In this document: positions 52,039 to 61,119 of the stretch, in pieces | How the letters are laid out: each line of letters begins with the position of its first letter | How positions within the stretch are numbered: the first letter of the stretch is position 1 | Assembly (NCBI RefSeq): GCF_022763245.1 | Contig: NZ_JALEGV010000028.1 | Coordinates: 1 to 64,000, forward strand | DNA from: Oricola sp. | GTDB lineage: Bacteria; Pseudomonadota; Alphaproteobacteria; Rhizobiales; Rhizobiaceae | Length of the DNA: 64,000 bases | Direction of reading: 5' to 3' | Translations under genes and position numbers: made by a program | Notes under the pieces: generated by a model | The model's input: the letters and a program-made list of their open reading frames with translations, nothing else | What the model was told of the DNA's origin: nothing | Databases searched by the model: none

Positions 52039-52494
52039 ATGGGCATCTATATACCATTTGAGGACTATTCTGCGCTCCTCTTCAAGGGCAACGGAACGGG
52101 CTTGTCTTTGTCTCTCGTAGCGGCGGCTAACGTCATACCGAAGCAAGATTTCAGCTTTTCAATGGTTCCTAGCATTGTCTATTTTGCTGGTGTCTTGGCG
52201 GCGTTTGTCGTCCATTTCATCGCGCTATCTATCAATTCTGACATCGAAGCTAGAAAGCGTCGCAAGATGGCGATGGATGGAATTGTCGAGGTTCAATCTT
52301 CGCCTCATTTTACGCCTGACTTGCAGACCTTGGTGGATCGCACGCTTGAGCAAATCGAGGGTGTTGATCGGCGGTTGTTGAAGCCGGAGGCGACTGCCGC
52401 GATGCAAAGCATCTCTGCATTGTGCTATTTGATCTCAGTTGTTTGTTTCGCTGCGGCAACTGCAATTGCAATCGCGATTTTGGCGGCGGCATAG
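52039..52494 (+). CDS. Orphan membrane protein with AT-richer codon use
   Basis: A 151-residue protein of unknown family. It has two hydrophobic segments, SMVPSIVYFAGVLAAFVVHF (residues ~41-60) and ISALCYLISVVCFAAATAIAIAI-type sequence near the C-terminus, with a charged cytosolic stretch between them. Codon use is visibly less GC-biased (many TTT, TCT, CGT and ATT codons) than in dnaE and the genes after it, which suggests recent acquisition. The ATG at 52039 follows ATAGGTGA. Confidence 0.6.
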   Translation: MGIYIPFEDYSALLFKGNGTGLSLSLVAAANVIPKQDFSFSMVPSIVYFAGVLAAFVVHFIALSINSDIEARKRRKMAMDGIVEVQSSPHFTPDLQTLVDRTLEQIEGVDRRLLKPEATAAMQSISALCYLISVVCFAAATAIAIAILAAA

Positions 52495-52533
52495 TGTTGC
52501 GTACCCCTCCGGGTCTGCGGGTGTCGAACTTGT

Positions 52534-53013
52534 CTAGAAAAGGCTGATCGAAGGTCGGGCCAGCATCAGCCAGACGATGGCAAGAACCGCGGCGAAGGCG
52601 GGAAAGCCGAAGGCGAACCAGATGCGGTAGAGGCGGTGGAAGCGGTCGGGCAGGGCGGTGCCTCGTGCGTCCGCGGCGCGGGCCAGGTCACGCAGCCGGA
52701 TCTGGATCCAGACGACGGGCAGCCAGAACAGGCCGATGACGCCATAGAGGATCAGCGACAGCGCGACCCAGCCTTCCGTCAACGGCCAGCCGATCGTGCG
52801 GGCGAGGAGATAGCCGGTGATCGGCTGGACGATCACGGCCGTGGCGGTGAACAGCGTGTCGGCGATCACGACGGTGGATGCGACATGGGCGATCAGCGCC
52901 GGCTTTGCGGTGCGCACGGCGACAACCATGAAGAAGGCGATACCCGCGCCGGTGCCGAGCAGCACGCAGGCGCCGATGACATGAAGCCAGCGCAGGATGA
53001 GTTCGATGTCCAT
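52534..53013 (-). CDS. DUF2269 family membrane protein
   Basis: A 159-residue protein with four hydrophobic segments. LRWLHVIGACVLLGTGAGIA at the N-terminus, with its conserved histidine, and QPITGYLLARTIGWPLTEGW are typical of DUF2269. The function is unknown. Its start codon overlaps the stop of the SDR-DoxX gene (ATGA), so the two are translationally coupled and probably act together in the membrane. Confidence 0.88.
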   Translation of the reverse strand: MDIELILRWLHVIGACVLLGTGAGIAFFMVVAVRTAKPALIAHVASTVVIADTLFTATAVIVQPITGYLLARTIGWPLTEGWVALSLILYGVIGLFWLPVVWIQIRLRDLARAADARGTALPDRFHRLYRIWFAFGFPAFAAVLAIVWLMLARPSISLF

Positions 53014-54380
53014 CAGCGCTCCTGCAGCATCGCGGATGTGACGAGGGCGAGGACGATGATCGGCACGATCTTGACCAGCGAACCCAGCGGATCGGCCCAG
53101 AGCCACGGCGTGAAAAGGCTCGCGGCTGCGAGGTAGACCAGGCTGACGCCGGCCATGGCGAGGCAGGCGCGGGCCGCGTAGCGGCGGATCAGGATCAGCA
53201 TCGCGAGCGCGATATCGACCGCCGACCAGAACAGCACGGACGCGCGCGCCAGCCCGTCCGGCCAGCCGCCCGCCGTCAACACGCCGGATGCGGCATCGAC
53301 ACGCAGGAAACCGACAACGCCCGACACGGCCCAGAGGATAAAGAGGGCGGCGACCGCAAAGGGCATGGCGAGCGCCATGCGCGCGGCGATCCGGTCCTCG
53401 GAGCGCGCGGGCATGGACGCCAGCGTCTGTTCGAAGGAGGAGACGGCGCGACCGGTCAGCGCGCGCCACCGCGCCGGCTCGCCGTCGACACCGTCCTGCA
53501 TCACGGCTATGGCGGTGCTGCGCAGGGGCGAGCGCCAGCCGAGGAGGCCGAGAGCATCCGCGCCGCTGCTCACCAATCTCGTGACTGCCGGCGGCATCGT
53601 GATCTGCAGCCGTGCGGGGGCGAAGCCCAGCCACTTCCGCATGCCGGCGACGATGGCGGAGAGCGTGTGCGGGCGTTCCTCGACGAGGTCGATCGTCTCG
53701 CCCGTCCCAAGTTCCCCCGTGGCTGCTTTCTCCACGGCAAGTGCCAGATCGGAAAGCGATACGGTGCGCAGCAGCGTGTCGGGAAGCGCGATCGGCTGAA
53801 CAGCGGGGAAGGCGGCGAGCATGCGCAACAGCGTGGTGCCACCATAGGCGGTGGGAGCGAGGACAAGGCCGGGGCGCAGGATCGTGAAATCGCCGCCCGC
53901 GGCGCGGATCGCGGCATCGCCCGCAGCCTTGGTGCGGAAGAAGGAAGTCGACGCCTGGTCGGACACTCCCGCGGCCGAAATCTGCACGAGCCGCACGCTT
54001 TTCTGCCGGCAGGCTTCGGCCAGTGCTGCCACCGCGTCTGCATGGATCGCCTGCAACTGGTCGCGCGGGCCGTCCTGCAGCGCTCCGGCGCAATTGACCA
54101 CGGTGTCATGGCCCTCGACGACGGGCAGCCAATCGGCCGCAGCGAGCAACGTCGCCATGTCGCGGATGATCCAGCGTGTGTGCGGTAGAACGCGCCGGGC
54201 GGTGGCATCGCTGCGGCCAAGCCCGCTGACGTGATGGCCGGCGGCGCGCAGATGTCGCGCGACGCCGGAGCCGATGAGGCCGTAGGCCCCAAGGACGAGA
54301 ACGCGCCGCGGTTCGGCCGGTCCGGATGCTGGCGCGTTCACTGTCTTCGGTTCGCTCCGTGGATCGAGTCGCCGGAGCAT
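53013..54380 (-). CDS. SDR-family oxidoreductase fused to a DoxX-like membrane domain
   Basis: A 455-residue two-domain protein. Residues ~25-320 are an atypical short-chain dehydrogenase with the GAYGLIGSGVARHLRAAGH nucleotide-binding start and VNCAGALQDGPRDQL. Residues ~325-455 contain four hydrophobic segments of the DoxX-like type. The catalytic YxxxK is not obvious, so a redox reaction is uncertain. The ATG at 54380 is chosen because the Rossmann strand is near; the frame is open to 54626 within the rsgA antisense. Confidence 0.85.
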   Translation of the reverse strand: MLRRLDPRSEPKTVNAPASGPAEPRRVLVLGAYGLIGSGVARHLRAAGHHVSGLGRSDATARRVLPHTRWIIRDMATLLAAADWLPVVEGHDTVVNCAGALQDGPRDQLQAIHADAVAALAEACRQKSVRLVQISAAGVSDQASTSFFRTKAAGDAAIRAAGGDFTILRPGLVLAPTAYGGTTLLRMLAAFPAVQPIALPDTLLRTVSLSDLALAVEKAATGELGTGETIDLVEERPHTLSAIVAGMRKWLGFAPARLQITMPPAVTRLVSSGADALGLLGWRSPLRSTAIAVMQDGVDGEPARWRALTGRAVSSFEQTLASMPARSEDRIAARMALAMPFAVAALFILWAVSGVVGFLRVDAASGVLTAGGWPDGLARASVLFWSAVDIALAMLILIRRYAARACLAMAGVSLVYLAAASLFTPWLWADPLGSLVKIVPIIVLALVTSAMLQER

Positions 54381-54415
54381 AGCCAAGCCGCCCCGCGGAT
54401 GCGAGACGGCGACGG

Positions 54416-55471
54416 CTATCCGCCTTTTTTCGCTGTCTTTTCCTTCATGACGGTCTTCACCATCTTGCCGAAGGCCTTGTCGCGCGCGCGACGCTCGGCG
54501 AGGCTGGCGGAGTTGTAGGCTTCCTCGGCCGCCAGTTTTTTCCAGCGGCGCACACGATCGGGATCGAGCGTGCCGTCGGCGATGGCGGCATTGACGGCGC
54601 AGCCCGGCTCGTCCTCGTGGCGGCAATCACGGAAACGGCAGCCGCCGGCGATCTCGACGACGTCGGAGAACACCTCGTCGATGCCGGCGTGCACGTCGAC
54701 AAGCTGGATTTCGCGCATGCCGGGCGTGTCGATGAGCCAGCCGCCCGAGGCGAGCCTGTGCAGCATGCGCCCTGTTGTCGTGTGCCGGCCCTTGGCGTCG
54801 TCCTCGCGGATACCGCCGGTCGCGATCTCGTCCGAGCCCGCCAGCGTGTTGATCAGCGTGGACTTTCCGACGCCGGAGGAGCCGACCAGCGCGACGGTCT
54901 CGCCCTTGCCGCACCATGCGGCGAGGCGCGCGACGCTGGCCGGATCGCGCGCGTCCACGATCTCGACGAAGAGGCCGGGGGCGAGGCCGGCGGCCTCTCG
55001 CTCGAAGTCTTCCGGCGTGTCGGTGAGATCGGCCTTGGTGAGGACGACGACCGGCATGACGCCGGCTTCACGTGCCAGCGCCAGATACCGCTCCAGCCGG
55101 GCGACGTTGAAATCCTGGTTGCAGGAGGTGACGATGAAGAGCGTGTCGACATTGGCCGCGATCAGCTGCAGCTTGCGGCCGGTGCCGGCGGCGCGACGCT
55201 TGAACAGGCTCTTCCTGTCCAGAAGATGCCGGGCACGCAGCGTCTCGGGTTCCAGCAGCAGCCAGTCGCCGACGGTCGCCGCGCCTTCCTCGTCGTCGGA
55301 CGAAAAGGGCGGGATGGCGGCGTCGATGCCGACGCCCGCAATGTGCAGGCCGCTGCGATGCACGGCGGTCACGCGCGCGGCGGTGAAGGTGCCGAAATCG
55401 TCGGCGTCGAGTTGCGATGTGAAATGCGAGTTCCAGCCGTAATCGGCCAGTTGGGAAGGGTTGATTGTCAT
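54416..55471 (-). CDS. rsgA: Ribosome small subunit-dependent GTPase A
   Basis: A 351-residue circularly permuted GTPase that assists late 30S maturation. An N-terminal OB fold is followed by the G4 motif VVLTKADL (residues ~137-144), then G1 GSSGVGKSTLIN (~202-213), G3 DTPGMRE (~250) and the C-terminal zinc knuckle CRFRDCRHEDEPGC (~279-292). The C-terminus is Lys-rich. The start at 55471 gives the usual MTINPSQLADYGW opening; the upstream extension to 55558 is unconserved. Confidence 0.95.
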   Translation of the reverse strand: MTINPSQLADYGWNSHFTSQLDADDFGTFTAARVTAVHRSGLHIAGVGIDAAIPPFSSDDEEGAATVGDWLLLEPETLRARHLLDRKSLFKRRAAGTGRKLQLIAANVDTLFIVTSCNQDFNVARLERYLALAREAGVMPVVVLTKADLTDTPEDFEREAAGLAPGLFVEIVDARDPASVARLAAWCGKGETVALVGSSGVGKSTLINTLAGSDEIATGGIREDDAKGRHTTTGRMLHRLASGGWLIDTPGMREIQLVDVHAGIDEVFSDVVEIAGGCRFRDCRHEDEPGCAVNAAIADGTLDPDRVRRWKKLAAEEAYNSASLAERRARDKAFGKMVKTVMKEKTAKKGG

Positions 55472-55799
55472 TGGTCCAAAACCGGTTGGCGCTTCCCGGG
55501 CACGGGAAGACGCCGCAAAACAGTCCAGTCGCGCCGCCCCGGAACGTGTGTTCCGCACGGTCGCGCCTGCATGAATGCAGCCGGTAAAGGAGGTGTCAGG
55601 TCATCCTTGGCCATGCGGGCGTCGCCGCATCAGCCGAAGGGACCGACTAGTCTCTCCGCCCGGCCTGCCGGGTTGCGAGCACAATCATAAAAAACCTTCC
55701 CTCCAATTCGTTCAGACGAAATTTGCCGGATCCTGTCCGACACAGCCCTCATGTAGGACGCGCCGCCGCGGCGCGCAATATGGCCGCGTCGCGATCGGC
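55472..55799. other. Gap between rsgA and the NYN gene with a possible leader peptide
   Basis: These 328 bases have no standard gene. On the minus strand a 13-codon ORF sits after a strong ribosome binding site (listed separately). The rest presumably holds the rsgA promoter and leader. Confidence 0.5.
55647..55688 (-). CDS. Possible 13-residue leader peptide upstream of rsgA
   Basis: ATG at 55688 encodes MIVLATRQAGRRD and stops. It is preceded by GGAGGGAAGG at suitable spacing, one of the best ribosome binding sites in the window, and ends ~175 bases before the rsgA start. Three of the 13 residues are Arg. CCCGG/CCGGG within it can form a hairpin. It could be a regulatory leader or a chance ORF. 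Confidence 0.3.
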   Translation of the reverse strand: MIVLATRQAGRRD

Positions 55800-56531
55800 T
55801 CAACCTTTCTTGCGGCCGGCCGCGCCTTTCCGGCGAATTCGGATCGTCCCGCCTTCGGGGTGATCGATCTCGAAGGCGCCAGTCTTGCGGACAAGGTCGG
55901 ACAGCTTGCCGGAGCCGAAGGTGCGTGGATCGAAGTCGGAGGCGAGGTTGGACAATTGCTTGCCGAGCACGCCGAGCGACACCCAGGCATCTTCCTCGAT
56001 CTCGAGCTGTTCGAGCGCCTTGTTGATCAACGGCGTCGCCTTGGAGGGGGGCTGGTGCTTCGGCGCCTTGTCCGGCGAGGGGCCGGTCTCCGGAAGCAGG
56101 TTTTCGGTGTAGATGAAGCGCCGGCATGCCTGTCGGAAGCTTTCCGGCGTCTTCTTCTCGCCGAAGCCGTAAACGTCGATTCCCTGTTCGCGGATCCGCG
56201 ACGCCAGACGGGTGAAATCGCTGTCGGAGGAGACCAGGCAGAAGCCGTCGAACCGGCCGGAATGGAGGAGGTCCATCGCGTCGATGACCAGCGTGATGTC
56301 GGAGGCGTTCTTGCCGGTCGTATAGGCGAATTGCTGTTGCGGCACGATGGCGTGGCTGAGCAGGATCTCGTTCCAGCCCTTCATGCGGGAACTTGAGAAA
56401 TCGCCATAGATGCGCCGAACGCTGGCTTCGCCGATCTTCGCGATCTCCTCGAACAGGCCGTCGGCGATTCGCGCGGAGGTGTTGTCGGCGTCGATCAGGA
56501 CGGCGAGGCGGGGGGAGCGGTCTTCGGCCAT
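55800..56531 (-). CDS. NYN-domain putative ribonuclease with OST-HTH/LOTUS domain
   Basis: A 243-residue protein of the LabA/DUF88-NYN family. PIN-like acidic residues occur in LIDADNTSARIADGLFEEIA (residues ~12-31), VIDAMDLL and LVSSDSDFTRLASRIRE. The C-terminal part (TPLINKALEQLEIEEDAWVS to GKLSDLVRKTGAFEID) is an OST-HTH/LOTUS domain that in other proteins binds RNA. A Lys/Arg-rich tail ends the protein. RNA cleavage is inferred from the family. Confidence 0.9.
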   Translation of the reverse strand: MAEDRSPRLAVLIDADNTSARIADGLFEEIAKIGEASVRRIYGDFSSSRMKGWNEILLSHAIVPQQQFAYTTGKNASDITLVIDAMDLLHSGRFDGFCLVSSDSDFTRLASRIREQGIDVYGFGEKKTPESFRQACRRFIYTENLLPETGPSPDKAPKHQPPSKATPLINKALEQLEIEEDAWVSLGVLGKQLSNLASDFDPRTFGSGKLSDLVRKTGAFEIDHPEGGTIRIRRKGAAGRKKG

Positions 56532-56601
56532 GCTGATATGTCCTCCGTTAGTGTGTCGGGCGCATCATAACCGGGCGCGCGACACTGTCGATGCGGGAGG
56601 T

Positions 56602-56623
56602 CGTCCGAACGCGTTTTCGGACG
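56602..56623. promoter_or_regulatory. Perfect 8-bp inverted repeat upstream of the MHYT gene
   Basis: CGTCCGAA-CGCGTT-TTCGGACG lies between the divergent NYN and MHYT-GGDEF-EAL genes, followed by AT-rich promoter-like sequence (CATAATATGA). It may be an operator for either gene. Confidence 0.35.
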
Positions 56624-56696
56624 GGATTCTCATAATATGATTTATCTTGTGTACACCTATTACCGTTAGGTTAGCCCCGTCTCTAGGGAGCAATGC

Positions 56697-58793
56697 GTGC
56701 TTAAAGTTCTGTCCTGTCTGGCAACCGAGCATAATCCTGTGTTCACGTTGCTGGCCGCGCTGGTGTGTGTCAGCGGTGTTTTCCTCACATTTCGACTGTT
56801 GGCCCGGGGGAGGCGCGCAGAGGCTGCGCAAAGCATCCTCTGGTTGACGCTCGCCGGGATCATCGGCGGAGCGACGGCCTGGTCGACGCATTTCGTCGCG
56901 ATGCTGGGTTACCAGACGACCCTGCTGATCGGCTATAACGCCGTGCTCACCGTCGCGTCGCTGGCGCTTGTCGTCGTGACGACTTCGATCGGCTTCTACA
57001 TCGCTGCCTATTGCCGGGTGTCGTGGCGCGCGGAGGCCGGCGGCGCGGTCATCGGCGCCGGCATCGCCCTCATGCACTATGTCGGGCTGCACGCGCTGGA
57101 GGTGCAGGGCGATTTCGTGTGGGAATGGGGTTATGTCATTGCCTCCTTTGCGTTCGCCATCCTGTTCTCCGCGCTCGCTTTGAACCAGGCGACCCGGCCG
57201 ACCACCTACATGTTCCGCTACAGCGGCAAGCTTGCTTTCGTGCTCGGCATCGTCGCGCTGCACTTCACCGGCATGACCGCGCTGACGATCGTGCCGCACG
57301 CGCTCGTCATGCCGTCGACGACAGTTCTTTCGCCCAGCCTGCTCGCGGGCGGCGTGATCGCGGTTATGCTGATCCTCGGCCTGGTGGCGATGATCACCTA
57401 CATGATCGACCTGCAGAACGCCCGCCACGCCGGCGAGCGCTATCGCCATCTGGCGCTGCACGATCCGTTGACGGGCGTCGAAAACCGGGCCGGCCTGGAA
57501 GAGCATATCGAGACGCTGATGACCGCCTATTCGGGCGACACGGCACGCATCGCGGTCGTCGCGATCGACCTCAACCGGTTCAAGGAAATCAACGACGTGC
57601 ACGGCCACGCGGCCGGCGACCAGGTGTTGCGGGTCTTCGCGGCGCGCGCGAGCGAGGCGCTCCGGGACGGCGAGTTCCTGTCGCGCTTCGGCGGCGACGA
57701 GTTCGTCGCTGTGAAGCATCCGGTCTATTCGCGGCGCGATGCAGCAGCGTTTGCCGCGAGATTGCTGGCGGTCGCCCAGCGCGGCATCGAGTGGAAGGAC
57801 ACGACCCTGTCGGTCTCCGGAAGCGCGGGATACGCGCTCTATCCGGAAGACGCGCGATCGCCCGCCGGGCTGATCGAATACGCCGACATCGCCATGTATC
57901 ACGCCAAGTCGCATGGCGAGGTCAATGCGGTCGCCTACGATCCGAGCCTGGCCGCGGCGAACCGCGAGCGCAGCGTGATCGCCATGGACCTGTCCGGCGC
58001 GGTGGAGCGTGGCGAGTTCGAGCTCTATTACCAGCCGCAGAACGACGTCGCGACGCGGGAGGTGCTGGGCTACGAGGCGCTCATCCGCTGGCATCATCCG
58101 ACGCTCGGCATGGTGTCGCCCGCCGTGTTCATTCCGGTGGCCGAGGAGACGGGCCAGATCACCCATATCGGCGCCTGGGCGCTGCTCGACGCCTGTCGCG
58201 AGGCTGCGTCCTGGGAGAAGCCGCTGACGGTCGCGGTCAATGTCGCGGCGGCGCAGCTTGCCTCCGAAGAATTCGTCCGGCTGGTGCGCGAGATCCTTCT
58301 GGAAACCGGCCTTGAGCCGCATCGCCTCGAACTGGAGATGACCGAGAGCGGCATCATCGGCGACGTGCCCCATGCGCTGCACATGGTTCGCCAGTTGAAG
58401 AAGCTCGGCGTGCGCATCGCGATGGACGATTTCGGAACCGGCTATTCGTCGCTCGCGACATTGCAGAATTTCCCCTTCGACAAGATCAAGATCGACCGGG
58501 AGTTCATCGGCAATCTGGGCAGCAACCAGCACTCCGCGGCCATCATCAAGGCGGCGGTCATCCTCGGGGCGAGCCTGGACAAGACGGTGGTGGCGGAAGG
58601 CGTGGAAAGCGAGGAGCACATGACGTTCCTCGAAGAGGTCGGCTGCAACACCGTTCAGGGCTACCTGTTCGGCAAGCCGCAACCGGTCAGCGCCATCCTG
58701 CGCCCGCAGAAGCCGGCTGAAGCCGATCCGGGCCTCCAGCTCAAGAGCTTCGCCGAGGCCTTGCCGGCCGAGCAACTGTCCGCAGCCTCCTGA
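56697..58793 (+). CDS. MHYT-GGDEF-EAL cyclic-di-GMP signalling protein
   Basis: A 698-residue inner-membrane protein. Residues ~12-235 hold a seven-helix MHYT sensor with STHFVAMLGY, ALMHYVGLHAL and LHFTGMTAL, the three MHxxGM-type motifs thought to bind copper or gas ligands. GGDEF (residues ~332-336 in SRFGGDEFVAV) is intact for diguanylate cyclase activity and the EAL domain retains YEALIRWHHP, MTESG, MDDFGTGYSS, VVAEGVES and NTVQGYLFGKP, so phosphodiesterase activity is also likely. GTG start after AGGGAG. It stands alone. Confidence 0.92.
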   Translation: MLKVLSCLATEHNPVFTLLAALVCVSGVFLTFRLLARGRRAEAAQSILWLTLAGIIGGATAWSTHFVAMLGYQTTLLIGYNAVLTVASLALVVVTTSIGFYIAAYCRVSWRAEAGGAVIGAGIALMHYVGLHALEVQGDFVWEWGYVIASFAFAILFSALALNQATRPTTYMFRYSGKLAFVLGIVALHFTGMTALTIVPHALVMPSTTVLSPSLLAGGVIAVMLILGLVAMITYMIDLQNARHAGERYRHLALHDPLTGVENRAGLEEHIETLMTAYSGDTARIAVVAIDLNRFKEINDVHGHAAGDQVLRVFAARASEALRDGEFLSRFGGDEFVAVKHPVYSRRDAAAFAARLLAVAQRGIEWKDTTLSVSGSAGYALYPEDARSPAGLIEYADIAMYHAKSHGEVNAVAYDPSLAAANRERSVIAMDLSGAVERGEFELYYQPQNDVATREVLGYEALIRWHHPTLGMVSPAVFIPVAEETGQITHIGAWALLDACREAASWEKPLTVAVNVAAAQLASEEFVRLVREILLETGLEPHRLELEMTESGIIGDVPHALHMVRQLKKLGVRIAMDDFGTGYSSLATLQNFPFDKIKIDREFIGNLGSNQHSAAIIKAAVILGASLDKTVVAEGVESEEHMTFLEEVGCNTVQGYLFGKPQPVSAILRPQKPAEADPGLQLKSFAEALPAEQLSAAS

Positions 58794-58894
58794 CCTCGCC
58801 TCCGGCGGGGTTTCGTTCTGTCGCGCGATCGGGTGAAATGGCGTGACGACGGACGAGCGCGTCTGCAGGCGCGCAGAGAGGGACCCGGCAAGCC

Positions 58895-59986
58895 ATGCGC
58901 GAGATCATCGCCAATCCGCATCGCGGCAGCACACTCACGACCATTCCGGACCTGCCGGACGAACCGGTGTCGACCGACATCGCCGGCGCGCGCGCATTGT
59001 TCGCGCGCTGTCCGGCGGCGGCCGAGACGCCGCTGCGCGACACGCCGTCTTTGGCCGCGGTTTGTGGCGTGGCGCGCGTGACCCTGAAAGACGAGCGCAA
59101 CCGCATGGGGCTCGGCTCCTTCAAGGCGCTCGGCGCGGCCTATGCGATCGCCAAGATGGCGATGCGGAAGGCCGGGGGCGACGAGGACGCGGCGCGCACG
59201 GCGCTGAACGGCATCACTTTCGTCTGCGCGAGCGCAGGCAATCACGGCCTGTCGGTGGCGGCGGGCGCCCGTCTGTTCGGCGCCAATGCCGTGATCTATC
59301 TCGCTGAAACCGTGCCGCCGGCCTTCGCCGCGCGGCTGGAGGCCAAGGGCGCGACGGTGGTGCGCGAGGGCGCCGACTACGACGCGAGCATGACCGCGGC
59401 CTTGAAGGCGGCGCACGGTAATGGCTGGTATCTCCTATCCGACAGCTCCTGGGAGGGATATTCCGTGCCCGCCCGCGACGTGATGGAGGGCTATCTGATC
59501 ATGGCCGGTGAGGTGGGCGACGCAATCGAGGCGGCGCCGACGCATGTGTTCCTGCAGGCCGGCGTCGGCGGCCTTGCGGCTGCATGCGCCGCGGCGGCGC
59601 GCGCGATCTGGGGAAGCGCGCCCATCATCACCGTGGTCGAACCGGACCGCGCGCCGGCGCTTCTGGAAAGCGTGCGCGCGGGCAAGCCCGTCCATGCGGC
59701 GGGCCTCGAGTCCAATATGGGCCGGCTCGATTGCAAGGACCCGTCCTTCCTCGCGCTTGCCGGCCTTGCCCGCGACGCCGATTTCTTCATGACGATCACC
59801 GACGAGGAGGCGGACGCGGCGGTCGCGAGGGTATCCGGTCACGGGATCGAAACGACCCCTTCGGGCGTCGCCGGCATCGCCGGCCTGTTGACCTTGACGC
59901 CGGAGGCGCGCGCAACCCTGCGCCTCGACGAACGGAGCCGTGTGCTTGCCTACGTCTCCGAAGGCCCGGTCGATGGCGGGGCCTGA
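58895..59986 (+). CDS. dpaL: Diaminopropionate ammonia-lyase
   Basis: A 363-residue fold-type II PLP enzyme that splits 2,3-diaminopropionate into pyruvate and two ammonia. K77 in GLGSFKALGAAYA is the PLP lysine, SAGNHGLSVAAGARLFG binds the cofactor ring, and QAGVGGLAAA the phosphate. DERNRMGLGSFKALG is characteristic of DpaL. First gene of a three-gene set; its stop overlaps the start of the M24 gene by 14 bases. Confidence 0.9.
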   Translation: MREIIANPHRGSTLTTIPDLPDEPVSTDIAGARALFARCPAAAETPLRDTPSLAAVCGVARVTLKDERNRMGLGSFKALGAAYAIAKMAMRKAGGDEDAARTALNGITFVCASAGNHGLSVAAGARLFGANAVIYLAETVPPAFAARLEAKGATVVREGADYDASMTAALKAAHGNGWYLLSDSSWEGYSVPARDVMEGYLIMAGEVGDAIEAAPTHVFLQAGVGGLAAACAAAARAIWGSAPIITVVEPDRAPALLESVRAGKPVHAAGLESNMGRLDCKDPSFLALAGLARDADFFMTITDEEADAAVARVSGHGIETTPSGVAGIAGLLTLTPEARATLRLDERSRVLAYVSEGPVDGGA

Positions 59987-61115
59987 TTTTCCCGTCCAGG
60001 AATATGAGAACCGGCTGGAAGCGATCCAGTCATCCATGTCGACCGCAGGCCTCGATGCCCTGTTCTTCAATACGGAAGCGGAGATCCGGTACTTCACCGG
60101 GTTTCGCACCTTGTTCTGGCAAAGTCCGACACGGCCCTGGTTCTTGGTCGTGCCGCGATCCGGATTGCCGGTGGCGGTCATTCCCGGCATCGGCGCCGAA
60201 CTGATGCGCGCCGCCTTTGTCGGCGAGGTGCGCACCTGGTCATCGCCCGATCCCGACGATGACGGTCTGACGCTCCTGGTCGACGCGCTGCGGCCCTTCT
60301 CGCGCATCGGGCTGATGATGGGCCGCGAGACGTCGCTGCGCATGCCGCTCGCCGATTTCGACGCGCTGCGCGCTGGCCTTCCCGGCTCCACCATGATTGA
60401 CGCGACGGCGATGGTGCAGCGGCAGCGCATGGTGAAGTCGGAGGCGGAGATCGCCACCATTGCCGAGATCTGCGCGATCGCTTCGAAGAGCTTCGCCGCT
60501 GCTCCGATGCTTTTTCGCGAGGGACAGACACTGGCGGAGGCGTTTCGGGCCTTCAAGATCGAGTTGCTGCGCAACGGCGCGGAGGACGTGCCGTATCTCG
60601 TCGGCGGGGCCGGGCAGGGCGGCTATGGCGATGTCATCTCGCCGCCGAGCGAGGACAGGCTGAGAGCGGGCGACGTGCTGATGCTCGACACCGGCGCGAC
60701 GCTGCGCGGCTATTTCTGCGATCTCGACCGCAATTTCGCAATCGGCCACGCATCCGAGGTCGCCAGGCACGTCCATGACACGCTGTGGCGTGCGTCGGAG
60801 GCGGCGCTCGAAATCGCCCGGCCGGGGCGCACATGCCGCGACCTGTTCGAGGCGATGGCCGGGGTGATCGGCGAGGACGGCGGCGATGTCGGCCGATACG
60901 GCCACGGGCTCGGCATGCAGCTGACCGAACCGCCCTCGCTGGTCGGCTTCGACGAGACAGAGCTGCAGCCCGGCATGGTGATCACGCTCGAACCCGGCAT
61001 GCGGGTCGGTCCGGGCAAGATCATGGTGCATGAGGAAAACATCGTCATCCGCAACGGGCCGGCCGAACTCCTGACCGAGCGGGCGCCGCCCGATCTGCCC
61101 GTCATCGGAGGCTGA
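59973..61115 (+). CDS. M24 family metallohydrolase (DoeA/EutD-like)
   Basis: A 380-residue pita-bread-fold enzyme. The five metal ligands are present: D and D in MLDTGATLRGYFCDLDRNFA, H in GHGLGMQLTEPP, E in VITLEPGM and E in HEENIVI. The N-terminal creatinase-like domain starts at EYENRLEAIQ and includes EIRYFTGFRT. The size and neighbours resemble ectoine hydrolase (DoeA/EutD), but a Xaa-Pro peptidase or another amidohydrolase is possible. Start at 59973 overlaps dpaL, so they form an operon. Confidence 0.85.
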   Translation: MAGPDFPVQEYENRLEAIQSSMSTAGLDALFFNTEAEIRYFTGFRTLFWQSPTRPWFLVVPRSGLPVAVIPGIGAELMRAAFVGEVRTWSSPDPDDDGLTLLVDALRPFSRIGLMMGRETSLRMPLADFDALRAGLPGSTMIDATAMVQRQRMVKSEAEIATIAEICAIASKSFAAAPMLFREGQTLAEAFRAFKIELLRNGAEDVPYLVGGAGQGGYGDVISPPSEDRLRAGDVLMLDTGATLRGYFCDLDRNFAIGHASEVARHVHDTLWRASEAALEIARPGRTCRDLFEAMAGVIGEDGGDVGRYGHGLGMQLTEPPSLVGFDETELQPGMVITLEPGMRVGPGKIMVHEENIVIRNGPAELLTERAPPDLPVIGG

Positions 61116-61119
61116 CGCG

